This document shows positions 49,162 through 57,299 of a stretch of 64,000 nucleotides of DNA, one piece after another; position 1 is the first letter of the stretch; every line of letters starts with the position of its first letter. Source of the DNA: Micromonospora cathayae (GTDB taxonomy: Bacteria; Actinomycetota; Actinomycetes; Mycobacteriales; Micromonosporaceae). Both the position numbers and the translations under genes were made by a program. The stretch is taken from assembly GCF_028993575.1 (NCBI RefSeq), contig NZ_CP118615.1:3410001-3474000 (forward strand). The letters run 5' to 3'. A model generated the notes under the pieces. The model made no database searches, was not told the DNA's origin, and worked only from the letters and a program-made list of their open reading frames with translations.

Positions 49162-52100
49162 ATGGCACGCCGCAAGAACACCGGCCCCCGCGCCGACCTG
49201 GCCTCCTTCGACCAGGCTGGCGCGCGGGTCTTCGACAACCCGCTGGTCACCGAGGTCTCCGACTCCTACCTGGAGTACGCCTTCTCGGTCATCCACTCCC
49301 GGGCGCTGCCCGACGCCCGCGACGGCCTCAAGCCGGTGCACCGGCGCATCCTCTATTCCATGCACGAGTCCGGCTTCCGGCCGGACCGGGCGCACGTCAA
49401 GTCGGCCCGGGTGGTCGGCGACGTGATGGGCCGGTACCACCCGCACGGCGACACGGCCATCTACGACGCGCTGGTCCGGCTGGCCCAGGACTTCTCCCTC
49501 AACGTCCCACTCATCGACGGACACGGGAACTTCGGGAGTCCGGACGACGGCCCGGCCGCGGCCCGCTACTGCCTCACCGGTGACACCCGGATTCGGTTGG
49601 TCGACGGCACCAGTCCTCGGCTGGCGGACCTTGTGGATCTGCCGCCGGACAGCGAGGCTGACGCCGACTTCGAGGTCCTCGACAAGGACGGCAAGGCCGT
49701 CCGGGTCGACCGGGTCTTCAACTCCGGGGTCCACCCGACGATCAGGATCGAGACGGAGACCGGATTCTCGCTCCGAGGCAGCGAGAACCATCTGGTCCTC
49801 TGCCTGGAGTCACCGATGGGCGTGCCACTTTTCCAGTGGCGGCGGCTTGACGAGATCACCACCGGCACGGTGGTGTGTATCGCCCGTAACGCCTGGTCGC
49901 AGGTCGTGCCGACCGCGCGGGAGTACATGCTGGGCCTCCTCGGTGGAGCCTGGGCGTCGGAAGGGTTCGCCAGCGAGTCCCGGGCGGGATTCAGCAACAC
50001 CGACGACCACTTCTTTGACGAGGTTCTGCACGCGTACGACCAGGTCGTCGGCGGTCGACGGTACGTCAATGACCGGCAGACACGCCGTGACCGAAAGCGC
50101 ATCCGGGACATTGACGTGCAGGAGTCCTCCGGAGGGATGGACGCGTTCCGGGCGAGTCCGTTGGCCGAGTTCATCGGTCACCAGGCGCGGGACAAGTTCG
50201 TACCGCAGTTCGTCTGGGGCGGGGGATGGGGGGTGAAGCGGGCCTTCCTGATGGCCCTGTTCGAGGGCGACGGCGGGGTTCGCGTGGCGAATGGCAGCTT
50301 CACCATTCAGTACACCAGCTACAGCGATCGGTTGAGTCGGGAGGTGCAGGAACTCCTCGCGGAGTTCGGGGTCGTCGCCTGTCGTCGGCAGTACACGCGT
50401 CCCAGCGGCTCGGTCGAGCACCGTCTGGTCGTCTCGGGGCTTCGCAACATCAAGGCGTTCGCCACGCGGGTGGGCTTTCTGCGCACGAAACAGTCGATGC
50501 TGGCGGAGACGCTGAAACATGCGCCGCTGCGCGCGCACCGGCTGAGCAAGGACCGCGTTCCGTTCGTCGCCGAGTACGTCCGTGGCGCGCTCGACTTCGA
50601 CCGTCGGGGCAGTGGCCGTAAGTGGCTGACCCAACACAACTTCGACCGCGTCGAGCGGTGGGAGACCGAGCGTCTGCGTATCATCGACCGGATCAAGGAC
50701 ACCGAGATACTGGCGACAATTCTGCCGATCATGGACTCGGGGTACCGGTTCGAGCAGGTGACCAGCGTCGAGGAAGGCGAGCGCGCCGAGGTGTACTCGG
50801 TACGGGTACAGTCCTCCGATCACTCCTTCCTCGCCGGTGGTTTCGTCAACCACAACACCGAGGCCCGGCTCTCCCGGGAGGCGGTGCTCCTCGTCGGTGA
50901 GCTGGGCGAGGACACCGTCGACGTCGAGCCGAACTACGACGGCTCGCTCACCCAGCCCACCGTGCTGCCGGCCGCCTTCCCGAACCTGCTGGTCAACGGC
51001 GCGTCCGGGATCGCGGTCGGGATGGCGACCAACATGATCCCGCACAACCTCGGCGAGGTCGTCCAGGCCGCCCGCTGGCTGATCCGGTACCCGGACGCCA
51101 CCCTCGACAAGCTGATGGAGTTCGTCCCCGGGCCGGACCTGCCCACCGGTGGCCTGCTGCTCGGCCTGGACGAGGTCCGCCGGGCGTACGAGACCGGCCG
51201 GGGCGTGGTCCGGATGCGCGGCAAGGTGGAGATCGGCCCGGTCGAGGGCAGCCGGGGCCGGCAGGCGATCACCGTCGTCGAGCTGCCGTACGGGGTGGGC
51301 GCGGAGAAGGTCATCGCGGCGATCACCAACGAGGTGACCAAGACCAAGCGGCTCACCGGCATCGCCGACGTCAAGGACCTCACCGACCGGGAGAGCGGCA
51401 CCCGGCTGGTCGTCGAGTGCAAGGTCGGCGTCAACCCGCAGGCCCTGCTGGCCGACCTGTACCGGCTCACCCCGCTGGAGCAGTCCTTCGGCGTGAACAA
51501 CCTGGTCCTGGTGGACGGGCAGCCGCAGACCCTCGGGCTGAAGGCGCTGCTGGAGGTCTTCCTCGCCCACCGGTACGAGGTGGTGACCCGGCGCAGCGCG
51601 TACCGCCGCCGCAAGCGCGAGGAACGGCTGCACCTGGTCGACGGTCTGCTGATCGCCCTGCTCGACATCGACAAGGTGGTGCGGCTGATCCGGGCCGCCG
51701 AGGACGCGCAGGACGCCAAGGACGGCCTGATGCGCCGGTTCAGGCTCTCCGAGATCCAGGCCACCTACATCCTCGACACCCCGCTGCGCCGGCTCACCAA
51801 GTACGACCGGATCGAGCTGGAGGCCGAGCAGGAGAAGCTGCGCGGCGAGATCGCCGAGCTGTCCCGCATCCTCGACGACGAGAAGGTGCTGAAGAAGCTG
51901 GTCTCCGACGAGCTGGCCGCCGTCGCGAAGCAGTCCGCCACCCCGCGCCGCACCACCCTGGTCGACGGTGACCTCAAGGAGGTGCTGGCCGCGTCGGTGC
52001 CGGCCGGGCCGCTGGAGGTCGCCGACGACCCGTGCCAGGTGATCCTCTCCGCCACCGGGCTGATCGCCCGGACCGCGGCCGAGTCGGAGGAGGCCGTCGA

Positions 52101-52938
52101 GGGGCGCGGCCGGCGCGGCCGGGTCAAGCACGACGCGGTACGCGCGCTCGTGCACTCCACCGCCCGGGGCCGGGTGCTGCTGGTGACCAGCGCCGGCCGG
52201 GCGTTCAAGGTGGACGTGCTGCCGCTGCCGGTGCTGCCCGAGCAGACCGGCACGGTCTCGGTCAGCGGGGGGATGTCCGCCGCCGAACTGGTGCCACTGG
52301 AGTCGGGGGAGACGGTGGTCGGCCTGGCCCCGCTCGGCCCGACCGTCGAGGGCTCGCCCGGCCTGGCCCTGGGCACCCGGCAGGGTGTGGTCAAGGTCTG
52401 CGCCCCGGAGTGGCCGGTACGCTCCGACGAGTTCGAGGTGATCAGCCTCCGCGACGGTGACGAGGTGGTCGGGGCGACCTGGCTGACCGACGGCGCGGAG
52501 ACGCTGGCCTTCGTCTCCTCCGAGGCGTCGCTGCTGCGGTTCCCGGCGACCCTGGTCCGCCCGCAGGGCGTCAAGGGCGGCGGGATGGCCGGCATCAACC
52601 TGCCGGCCGGCGCGCGGGTGGTGTTCTTCGGCGCGGTCCGTACCGACGACCCGGAGCACGGCGCGCCGATGGTGGTCACCTCCACCGGGGCCACGGTGAA
52701 GGTGACGCCGTTCGAGGCGTACCCGGCGAAGGGCCGGTCGACCGGCGGGGTGCGCGCGCAGCGCTTCCTCAAGGGTGAGACGGACCTGGTGGTGGCCTGG
52801 GTGGGTCCGCGTCCGGTCGGCTGCACCGCCACCGGCGACCCGGTGGACCTGCCCGCCGAGGATCCCCGCCGCGACGGCTCCGGTTTCGCCGTCCTCCTCG
52901 GCCCCACCCTCCTAGGCCACCACCTCTCCCGCGCCTAA
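49162..52938 (+). CDS. parC: Type IIA topoisomerase subunit A, topoisomerase IV-like, with intein
   Basis: A 1258-codon frame that encodes an 829-residue GyrA/ParC-type protein interrupted by a 429-residue intein. N-extein residues 1-136 end in the catalytic tyrosine (AARY) and the C-extein resumes TEARLSREAVL. The breakage-reunion domain (GIAVGMATNMIPHNLGEV), a coiled coil and a beta-pinwheel C-terminal region follow. The classic gyrase GyrA box (QRRGGRG) is not seen, so I favour topoisomerase IV. It lies 57 bp after the B subunit gene, with AAAGGGAAC before ATG 49162. The enzyme must splice to be active because the intein splits the active site. Confidence 0.88.
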   Translation: MARRKNTGPRADLASFDQAGARVFDNPLVTEVSDSYLEYAFSVIHSRALPDARDGLKPVHRRILYSMHESGFRPDRAHVKSARVVGDVMGRYHPHGDTAIYDALVRLAQDFSLNVPLIDGHGNFGSPDDGPAAARYCLTGDTRIRLVDGTSPRLADLVDLPPDSEADADFEVLDKDGKAVRVDRVFNSGVHPTIRIETETGFSLRGSENHLVLCLESPMGVPLFQWRRLDEITTGTVVCIARNAWSQVVPTAREYMLGLLGGAWASEGFASESRAGFSNTDDHFFDEVLHAYDQVVGGRRYVNDRQTRRDRKRIRDIDVQESSGGMDAFRASPLAEFIGHQARDKFVPQFVWGGGWGVKRAFLMALFEGDGGVRVANGSFTIQYTSYSDRLSREVQELLAEFGVVACRRQYTRPSGSVEHRLVVSGLRNIKAFATRVGFLRTKQSMLAETLKHAPLRAHRLSKDRVPFVAEYVRGALDFDRRGSGRKWLTQHNFDRVERWETERLRIIDRIKDTEILATILPIMDSGYRFEQVTSVEEGERAEVYSVRVQSSDHSFLAGGFVNHNTEARLSREAVLLVGELGEDTVDVEPNYDGSLTQPTVLPAAFPNLLVNGASGIAVGMATNMIPHNLGEVVQAARWLIRYPDATLDKLMEFVPGPDLPTGGLLLGLDEVRRAYETGRGVVRMRGKVEIGPVEGSRGRQAITVVELPYGVGAEKVIAAITNEVTKTKRLTGIADVKDLTDRESGTRLVVECKVGVNPQALLADLYRLTPLEQSFGVNNLVLVDGQPQTLGLKALLEVFLAHRYEVVTRRSAYRRRKREERLHLVDGLLIALLDIDKVVRLIRAAEDAQDAKDGLMRRFRLSEIQATYILDTPLRRLTKYDRIELEAEQEKLRGEIAELSRILDDEKVLKKLVSDELAAVAKQSATPRRTTLVDGDLKEVLAASVPAGPLEVADDPCQVILSATGLIARTAAESEEAVEGRGRRGRVKHDAVRALVHSTARGRVLLVTSAGRAFKVDVLPLPVLPEQTGTVSVSGGMSAAELVPLESGETVVGLAPLGPTVEGSPGLALGTRQGVVKVCAPEWPVRSDEFEVISLRDGDEVVGATWLTDGAETLAFVSSEASLLRFPATLVRPQGVKGGGMAGINLPAGARVVFFGAVRTDDPEHGAPMVVTSTGATVKVTPFEAYPAKGRSTGGVRAQRFLKGETDLVVAWVGPRPVGCTATGDPVDLPAEDPRRDGSGFAVLLGPTLLGHHLSRA
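49570..50856 (+). other. Intein with LAGLIDADG endonuclease at the active-site tyrosine
   Basis: Residues 137-565 of the frame. Block A is CLTGDTRIRLVDG with the nucleophile Cys137, block B is GSENHLVLCL, blocks F/G are DHSFLAGGFVNHN, and the +1 residue is Thr566. Two LAGLIDADG-like motifs lie in between, MLGLLGGAWASEGF (~257-270) and FLMALFEGDGGV (~360-371), both keeping an acidic residue, so the homing endonuclease may be active. The insertion point RY/T is the same as in mycobacterial GyrA inteins. Codon use is less GC-rich than in the exteins, consistent with horizontal gain. Confidence 0.92.
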
Positions 52939-53004
52939 CCCCCCCCACCCCCCCACCCGGGTCCCCCCCCGGGCCCCCGGCCCCACCGCCCCCGGGGCCC
53001 GCCC
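52939..53004. other. Extreme poly-C tract after the topoisomerase genes
   Basis: Runs of 7-8 C are separated by single A or G-rich breaks. The minus strand therefore carries several G runs and could form a quadruplex. It directly precedes the long inverted repeat. Confidence 0.8.
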
Positions 53005-53067
53005 CGTTGATCATGAAGTTGTTGTCCGCGACACGCCGTGCGCGCGACAACAACTTCATGATCAACG
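53005..53067. repeat. Perfect 22-bp inverted repeat, REP-like hairpin
   Basis: Arms 53005-53026 and 53046-53067 are exact complements around a 19-base loop and contain TTGATCATGAAGTTGTTGTC. It lies between convergent genes; the TGA stop of the permease is inside the right arm. Its AT-rich arms differ from the surroundings, as expected of a dispersed intergenic element that may also end transcription. Confidence 0.8.
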
Positions 53068-54393
53068 CGACGGATCGGGTGGGGGTGGGGTGCGGAGGCG
53101 GGTGATGGTGCGGAGGGTGTGGTACGTGAGCAGGGCGGCGGCGGTGCCCAGGGCGATGCCGTTGAAGGACAGGTCCCCGGCGGTCAGGGTGTAGTCGGCC
53201 GCGCCGATGATCACCGCGACGGCGGCGGTGAACAGGTTGACCGGGTCGTGGAAGTCGACCCGGCTCTCGATCCAGATCCGGGCGCCCAGGACGGCGATCA
53301 GCCCGTACAGGACGGTGGTCGCGCCACCGAGCACCCCGGCCGGCACGGTCAGGATCAGCGCGCCGAACTTCGGGCTGAGCCCGAGCAGCACCGCCGCCAC
53401 GCCGGCCACCCAGTACGCGGCCGTCGAGTAGACCCGGGTCGCCGCCATCACGCCGATGTTCTCCGCGTACGTGGTGGTGCCGGAGCCGCCGCCGGACCCG
53501 GCCAGCACGGTTGCCAGGCCGTCGCCGAGGAACGCCCGACCCAGGCTCCGGTCCAGGTTGCGGCCGGTCATCGCGGCCACCGCCTTGACGTGCCCGGCGT
53601 TCTCCGCGACCAGGACCAGGATCACCGGGATGACCAGGATCGCCGCGCGCAGACTGAAGCTCGGGGTGTGGAACTCCGGCAGCCCCACCCAGGCGGCCTC
53701 GCGCAGCCGGGTCAGGGTCGCCGGGTCCAACCCGCCGGTGACGGCGGCGAACAACCAGCCGACCACCACGCCGAGCAGGATGGACAGTCGGCCGAGGAAA
53801 CCCCGGAAGGCCACCGTGGCGAGCAGGATCGCGGCCAGCGTGACCACCGCGACCAGCGGCTGGGCCTTGACGCCCGTACCGCTGCCGTTGCCGTCCCAGG
53901 CCACCGGGGCCAGGTTCAGCCCGATCAGCGCGACGATCGCGCCGGTCACCACCGGCGGCATCAGCGCGTCGATCCAGCGCGCCCCGGCCACCTGGACCAC
54001 CAGCCCGACCAGCGCCAACGCCACCCCCGCGACGACGATGCCACCCAACGCCGGGCCGATGTCGCCGCCGGCCTTCGCGGCCAGCACCGGCGCGATGAAG
54101 GCGAACGACGAGCCCAGGTACGACGGCAGCCGGTTGCCGGTGATCAGCAGGAAGAGCAGCGTGCCCAGCCCGGAGAAGAACAGCGTGGTGGCCGGCGGGA
54201 AACCGGTGATCAACGGCACCGTGAAGGTGGCCCCGAACATCGCCACCACGTGCTGTACGCCGACGCCCACCGTACGCGGCCAGGACAGCCGCTCCCCGGG
54301 GTCGACCACGTCGCCGGGGCGTACGGTGCGGCCGTCGCCGTGTAGCCGCCACGGCGACCAGCGCGACGGTGTCTCGGTGGGTGACTGGGTCAT
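53062..54393 (-). CDS. NCS2-family uracil/xanthine permease
   Basis: A 443-residue membrane protein with ~12-14 hydrophobic segments. GVGVQHVVAMFGATFTVPLI at the start is the NCS2 signature region, then the conserved GSGGGSGTTTYAENIGVMAA and PAGVLGGATTVLYGLIAVLG, which are closest to uracil permeases (UraA/RutG). ATG 54393 with AAGGGC upstream is chosen; the frame's upstream part is not family-like. It probably imports uracil or xanthine by proton symport. Its stop codon lies inside the 22-bp inverted repeat. Confidence 0.9.
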   Translation of the reverse strand: MTQSPTETPSRWSPWRLHGDGRTVRPGDVVDPGERLSWPRTVGVGVQHVVAMFGATFTVPLITGFPPATTLFFSGLGTLLFLLITGNRLPSYLGSSFAFIAPVLAAKAGGDIGPALGGIVVAGVALALVGLVVQVAGARWIDALMPPVVTGAIVALIGLNLAPVAWDGNGSGTGVKAQPLVAVVTLAAILLATVAFRGFLGRLSILLGVVVGWLFAAVTGGLDPATLTRLREAAWVGLPEFHTPSFSLRAAILVIPVILVLVAENAGHVKAVAAMTGRNLDRSLGRAFLGDGLATVLAGSGGGSGTTTYAENIGVMAATRVYSTAAYWVAGVAAVLLGLSPKFGALILTVPAGVLGGATTVLYGLIAVLGARIWIESRVDFHDPVNLFTAAVAVIIGAADYTLTAGDLSFNGIALGTAAALLTYHTLRTITRLRTPPPPDPSR

Positions 54394-54523
54394 GGCGCTG
54401 CCCTTCGCGTCGGGAGACCGGCGGGGACGGCGGACGACCCTGCACGTTTCTAGCAGAGTGCCGCCGACGCGGGTGGACGGCCCGGCGGCATCCCGCAGAC
54501 GTGAGTGGGCGGCCCGGCGGGGG

Positions 54524-55159
54524 TCAGGCGACGCCGGCGGGGCGGAACTGGACGCTGACGCGGGGCCCGACCGGGCGGCTGGTCTTCGGCACGGCGTGTT
54601 CCCAGGTGCGCTGGCAGGAGCCACCCATCACCACCAGGTCGCCGTGCCCGAGCGGGAACCGCAGCCCGGCCCCGCCGCCGCGCGGACGCAGCAGCAACGG
54701 GCGCGGTGACCCGAACGAGACGATCGCCACCATCGTGTCGACCCGCCCGCCCCGGCCCAGCGTGTCCCCGTGCCAGGCCACGCTGTCCCGGCCGGAGCGG
54801 TACAGGCACATTCCGGCGGTGACGAACTCCTCACCCGGTTCGGCGGCGTAGTGCCGGTTGAGCGCGACACGGGCCTGCGTCAGCACCGGGTGGGGCAGCG
54901 GCCGCCCGGCGGCGTACCAACAGAGCAGCCGGGGCACGTCCACGTCGGCGTCGTACATCCGGCGGCGCTCGGCCCGCCACGGCACCTCGTGCAGCAGCGT
55001 GACCAGCACCGGGTCGGAGCCGCGTACCCAGCCGGGCAGGTGGTCGACCCAGGCCCCGTGGCTCAGCTGGTGCCGGCGTACCCGGCCGGCGAGCGGCCCG
55101 AGGGTGCTGCCCTCCTCGGCCAGGTCCAGCATCGACGGCTGGTACGCCACGTCTCCCAC
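54524..55159 (-). CDS. AlkB-family 2-oxoglutarate/Fe(II) dioxygenase
   Basis: A 211-residue protein with the iron triad as His and Asp in SVAWHGDTLG and His in TWEHAVPKT, followed by RVSVQFRPA with the 2-oxoglutarate-binding Arg. It matches AlkB-like nucleic acid demethylases in length and order (LLCWYAAGRPLPHPVL, LNRHYAAEPGEEFV). It probably repairs alkylated DNA or RNA bases. I chose GTG 55159 because the TAGGAT box is seven bases upstream; much longer frame upstream is not coding. It is divergent from the acyltransferase gene. Confidence 0.85.
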   Translation of the reverse strand: MGDVAYQPSMLDLAEEGSTLGPLAGRVRRHQLSHGAWVDHLPGWVRGSDPVLVTLLHEVPWRAERRRMYDADVDVPRLLCWYAAGRPLPHPVLTQARVALNRHYAAEPGEEFVTAGMCLYRSGRDSVAWHGDTLGRGGRVDTMVAIVSFGSPRPLLLRPRGGGAGLRFPLGHGDLVVMGGSCQRTWEHAVPKTSRPVGPRVSVQFRPAGVA

Positions 55160-55166
55160 GTCGCCG

Positions 55167-55172
55167 ATCCTA
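55167..55172 (-). promoter_or_regulatory. -10 box TAGGAT, leaderless type
   Basis: It lies seven bases before GTG 55159 on the minus strand. Confidence 0.5.
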
Positions 55173-55292
55173 CGCCGCTGTCGAACACCCGTACGAGTGG
55201 CGGTCGGGGTAGGGTGCCCGGCGGGCGGCACCCGTGCCGCTCCGGGCGACCACCCCTCCGGCGTACGCCGGCCGACCGACGGGAGAGACCGT

Positions 55293-55331
55293 ATGCCGAT
55301 CCGCGAGCCGTACCCGCGGGCGGTGTCATGA
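55293..55331 (+). CDS. Candidate 12-residue leader peptide
   Basis: ATG 55293 is preceded by GGGAGAGACC and encodes MPIREPYPRAVS, with its TGA overlapping the acyltransferase ATG (ATGA). The overlap suggests coupled translation. A possible -10 box TAGGGT at 55210-55215 would give a ~70-base leader. It could equally be a chance frame. Confidence 0.35.
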   Translation: MPIREPYPRAVS

Positions 55332-56668
55332 CCAGCCTGGCCCCGGCGGCCGGGGTGGACCGGTCGTTGCACCGGCTGCCCTCGCTGACCGGTCTGCGGT
55401 GGATCGCGGCGATGCTGGTCTTCGGCTTCCACGTCGGGACGATGCGGATCATCGTCGAACCGGGCCACAAGGCGGTGGTGGACCAACTGTTCACCCTGGG
55501 CCTGTCCGGGGTGCAGTTCTTCTACATCCTCAGTGGTTTCGTGCTGGTCTGGTCGGCCCGACCGCAGGACACGAAGTGGGGGTTCTGGCGGCGGCGGCTG
55601 GCCAAGATCTATCCCAACCACGTGGTGCTCTGGGCGCTGGTGCTGCTGGTCGGGCTCTGGTTCGCCGACCCGTTCAACGGCTCGGCCGCGATGCAGAACC
55701 TCTTCCTGATCCAGGCGTGGAACCCCACCCCCGGCTACTTCTACAGCGTCAACACGGTGAGCTGGTCGCTCTCCTGCGAGCTGTTCTTCTACCTCTGCCT
55801 GCCGTTCGCGCTGCCGGTGATCCGCCGGATGCGGCCCTGGGCGCTGTGGGCCGTGGTGGTCGCGGTGCCGCTGGTCATCCTGGCGCTCTGGCCGGGGCAG
55901 CTGCTGGTGCCGGAGCAGGACCGCTGGTGGTTCACCCAGGTCTTCCCGCTGGTGCGCTCCACCGAGTTCTGGATGGGGGTCGCCGCCGCCGAGCTGATGC
56001 GGCGCGGGCACTGGCGCGGGCCGGGTCTGCCGCTGGCCAGCCTGATCTTCGTGGTGACGTGGCTGGTCGCCGGCGAGTGGATCCGCGCGGAGTTCTGGGC
56101 GGCGCTGCTCTCCGTCGCGTACATCCTGATCATCACCTCGGCGGCGCGGGCCGACGTGCGCGGCCTGCCCTCGCCGTGGCGGTCGCGGCCGATGGTCTGG
56201 CTCGGTGAGGTCTCGTTCGCGTTCTACCTGGTGCACGTGTTCGTGATGATCACCGTGTTGCGGCTCACCGGCCACCACGGCGTCGGGTTCACCGGCTGGA
56301 CGGGTCTGCTGGTCGTGGTCGGGTTCCTGCTGGTGAACCTGCTGCTGGCCTGGCTGCTGTACCGCTGGGTGGAGACCCCGATGATGCGTCTGCTGGCTCC
56401 CGCCCGGAAGCGGTCCGCCCCACCGGGTGCGCCGTCGACGCCGGCCGGCGGCACCGACCGGCCCCGGCAGTCCACACCGGCTCCCGGGTCGGCGCCGGAG
56501 CCGGCGGCGTCGGCATCCGGGCCCGGGTCGGAGGTAGCGGTATCGGCCCCCGGGGCGGGGGCAGGAGTGGCGGTACCGCGGCTCGCGGTGCCGTCCGCCC
56601 GGCGGCCCGGCAACGGGACGGATCCCGACACGCGCGGCATCGATGCGGGTACCCGACGTTCGGGGTAA
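55328..56668 (+). CDS. Acyltransferase 3 (OafA-like) membrane protein
   Basis: A 446-residue membrane protein with ~10 hydrophobic segments. The family signature is LPSLTGLRWIAAMLVFGFHV, the second block GVQFFYILSGFVLVWS, and an Arg/Lys loop follows (WGFWRRRLAKIYPNHV). These enzymes transfer acetyl or other acyl groups to sugars of polysaccharides or antibiotics. The last ~85 residues are a Pro/Ala/Ser/Gly-rich, probably disordered cytoplasmic tail. The start is ATG 55328, translationally coupled to a short upstream frame. Its stop overlaps the -10 box of the next gene. Confidence 0.88.
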   Translation: MTSLAPAAGVDRSLHRLPSLTGLRWIAAMLVFGFHVGTMRIIVEPGHKAVVDQLFTLGLSGVQFFYILSGFVLVWSARPQDTKWGFWRRRLAKIYPNHVVLWALVLLVGLWFADPFNGSAAMQNLFLIQAWNPTPGYFYSVNTVSWSLSCELFFYLCLPFALPVIRRMRPWALWAVVVAVPLVILALWPGQLLVPEQDRWWFTQVFPLVRSTEFWMGVAAAELMRRGHWRGPGLPLASLIFVVTWLVAGEWIRAEFWAALLSVAYILIITSAARADVRGLPSPWRSRPMVWLGEVSFAFYLVHVFVMITVLRLTGHHGVGFTGWTGLLVVVGFLLVNLLLAWLLYRWVETPMMRLLAPARKRSAPPGAPSTPAGGTDRPRQSTPAPGSAPEPAASASGPGSEVAVSAPGAGAGVAVPRLAVPSARRPGNGTDPDTRGIDAGTRRSG

Positions 56669-56671
56669 TCT
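56666..56671 (+). promoter_or_regulatory. -10 box TAATCT, leaderless type
   Basis: It lies seven bases before GTG 56679. The first three bases are the stop codon of the acyltransferase gene. Confidence 0.5.
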
Positions 56672-56678
56672 GCTTTTC

Positions 56679-57152
56679 GTGCCCCCTGTCGCGTTCGACC
56701 GCCCCCGGTGGTGGTTGGCGCGCTGGGTGTCCCGGGTGTTCACCAGCCTGGCCGTGACGGTGGCCCTCGCGCTGAGCGGCGGCGCGCTGGCCGGCAACCT
56801 GTCGGCCTGGTCCGAGCCGGTTCCCGGCTCCGTCGACCGGTTGGTGGTGTTCGACCCCACCGTGTTCGGCCCCACCGCGTTCGACTCCACCGCGTTCGAC
56901 TCCACCGCGTTCGACCCCAGCATGTTCGACCCCACCGCGCTCCGCGCACCCGCCGACCCGGCGTCGAGCGCCGGGGCGGGCTGGTCGACCACCCTGGACG
57001 ACACGGACCGCACGGCGGTGCCGGTCCGGTTCCCCGCCGGGCCGGGCGATGCCGCGCCGGACGGGGGAGCCACCGTCGGCGTCGCCCCGGTCCGGCCGCT
57101 GGTCGGTACGCCGGCGGGTGCCGTCGGCTCGCGGGCGCCACCACCGTGCTGA
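56679..57152 (+). CDS. Membrane-anchored small protein with pentapeptide-like repeats
   Basis: A 157-residue protein. After FDRPRWWLARWVSR there is one hydrophobic segment (VFTSLAVTVALALSGGALAG, ~residues 21-40), then a repeat region of six F(D/G)(P/S)(T/S)x pentads (~58-87) and a Pro/Ala/Gly-rich tail ending PPPC. The Cys at the end is unusual. It looks like a secreted or membrane-tethered protein of unknown role. GTG 56679 follows a TAATCT box by 7 bases, so the mRNA is probably leaderless. Confidence 0.55.
   Translation: MPPVAFDRPRWWLARWVSRVFTSLAVTVALALSGGALAGNLSAWSEPVPGSVDRLVVFDPTVFGPTAFDSTAFDSTAFDPSMFDPTALRAPADPASSAGAGWSTTLDDTDRTAVPVRFPAGPGDAAPDGGATVGVAPVRPLVGTPAGAVGSRAPPPC
56850..56939 (+). 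repeat. 15-bp tandem repeat, six units
   Basis: Units of the pattern TTCGACNCCACCGCG encode FDPTV, FGPTA, FDSTA, FDSTA, FDPSM and FDPTA. Confidence 0.9.
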
Positions 57153-57299
57153 GCCGTCCACCCCGGTGACCTGCCCGGGGGCGGGACGACCTGACGAACC
57201 TCACCCCGTACGCGCCCCGTGCCCGGCGTCCCCCGAGACGCCCCGCGCCCGGATGCCGGTACGGCCCCCGCCCGCTTCCTGTTCCGTGAGGTGCCGACG

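Noticed and set aside
46682..49168. 828-codon frame antisense to the topoisomerase B gene
   Set aside because: The sense strand carries all type IIA topoisomerase motifs; the antisense has none.
49810..52659. 949-codon frame antisense to the topoisomerase A gene
   Set aside because: It is a mirror of the conserved sense gene and intein, without recognisable domains.
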